Assembly: GCA_027886185.1 (NCBI GenBank)
Contig: WOAB01000563.1
Location: forward strand, 6,882,001-6,946,000
DNA length: 64,000 nt
Direction: 5' to 3'
Source of the DNA: Rheum nobile
Lineage: Eukaryota > Streptophyta > Magnoliopsida > Caryophyllales > Polygonaceae
The first letter of the stretch is position 1; the number at the start of each line of letters is the position of its first letter. Positions 63,566 to 64,000 of the stretch are shown piece after piece. Both the position numbers and the translations under genes were made by a program. A model generated the notes under the pieces. It had not been told where the DNA came from and searched no databases. It saw nothing but the letters and a program-made list of their open reading frames with translations.

Positions 63566-63651
63566 CTACCCCCTTCTTTGGCTCTTTCTCATTCCTTCCT
63601 TGCTTATTTTCTCGCTTTTCTTGTTATTGTTGTTTCCAAGTTCTTGTCGAG

Positions 63652-64000
63652 ATGGTTAAGCTTGTTCTTGAGGTTCACCGCGACAGCTGCTTCGTTTTCC
63701 AGCGCGGTGACCGCCATGAAGTTTCAGTACACCGATTCGCTAGTGGTTACATTTCGAACATCGATGTGGGTGAAGTGGGTGAAGAAGTTAGAGAGTTCGA
63801 TATCGTAGTGATGCGCGCCTTTCTTTTTCCAGATGCGGCTATATTTGGTGTAGGGCGCTTGTTCTACTTCCTAAGCCATTGGCTATGGGGCGGAGGCTTC
63901 GCGAGGTGAAGGACAATCGGGACACATCTACTATCGTGAAGCTTGGGAAGAAGGGACCCATTCAAGTCTTTGTTCAGGAGCCTCCGCCGTTGGGGTTTCG
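63652..64000 (+). pseudogene. Possible MULE-type PB1-like domain protein, N-terminus (runs off window)
   Basis: Starts MVKLVLEVHRDSCFVFQRGD then FASGYISNIDVGEV. After a frameshift near 63850 it continues GRRLREVKDNRDTSTIVKLG and KKGPIQVFVQEPPPLGF to the window end. The pattern of a short beta-strand-rich start, a G-Y/V-G-G-like turn, L..L..D.D and a final I.VFVQEP strand resembles the PB1-like domain at the start of many plant Mutator-like transposase proteins. The assignment is tentative, since only about 115 residues are visible. The frameshift suggests decay. Confidence 0.35.

Overview
This window is plant nuclear DNA, most likely from a eudicot (possibly Lamiales; the lineage is an inference). 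It holds one intact-looking host gene in a sea of nested transposons: Ty3/gypsy elements of the Tat clade, Athila-like LTR elements, a Reina-like chromovirus, a CACTA element, MITEs, a LINE fragment and a decayed replication-protein-A-like gene.

Layout. 1-578 is the end of an Athila-like LTR, beside a decayed minus-strand Tat element (579-3963). 3964-6179 is host-like DNA with an intronless peroxisomal enoyl-CoA isomerase gene (4196-4900), a G-box palindrome and TATA box upstream, and two small repeat clusters downstream. 6180-33387 is a 27-kb nest. Tat element B (plus strand, 640-bp LTRs, TSD CTTTC) contains four later insertions: element A, the same family in opposite orientation, inside B's own 5' LTR (6324-15473, TSD ATCGG); a non-autonomous Athila-like element (17580-23132); a composite palindromic insertion carrying tRNA-like sequences (25102-26358, TSD GTTCC); and a solo LTR (28731-30234, TSD CCTAT). 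By-eye LTR divergence (about 5% for B, 4% for A, 1% for the Athila-like element) agrees with the nesting order.

33388-36700 is host-like DNA with a tandem-repeat-rich element and a LINE fragment. 36700-46452 is a third Tat copy (C, minus strand) containing a PIF/Harbinger-type MITE, a Stowaway MITE and a chromovirus truncated at its 3' end (D). 46453-51230 is an Athila-like LTR split by a 3.5-kb CACTA element that has lost its transposase core. 51231-55395 has an LTR-like repeat and a minus-strand RPA-like pseudogene interrupted in an exon by a hAT-type MITE. 55396-58402 has unassigned exon-like pieces and a second tRNA-like palindromic insertion (56789-57504, TSD AACTC). 58410-63131 is a decayed Tat relative of the first element, with its antisense gene. 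The right edge (63652-64000) starts a possible MULE-type PB1-like protein.

Recurrent themes. The Tat copies whose 3' region lies in the window carry a spliced gene antisense to gag-pol next to the 3' LTR. Three Athila-like LTR sequences carry unrelated arrays of short GC-rich palindromes or repeats shortly upstream of a TATTTAA motif. Two independent insertions are long palindromes with tRNA-like arms, TGT...ACA ends and 5-bp target duplications. No retroelement coding region here is fully intact. All identities come from reading motifs by eye; no database search was run.
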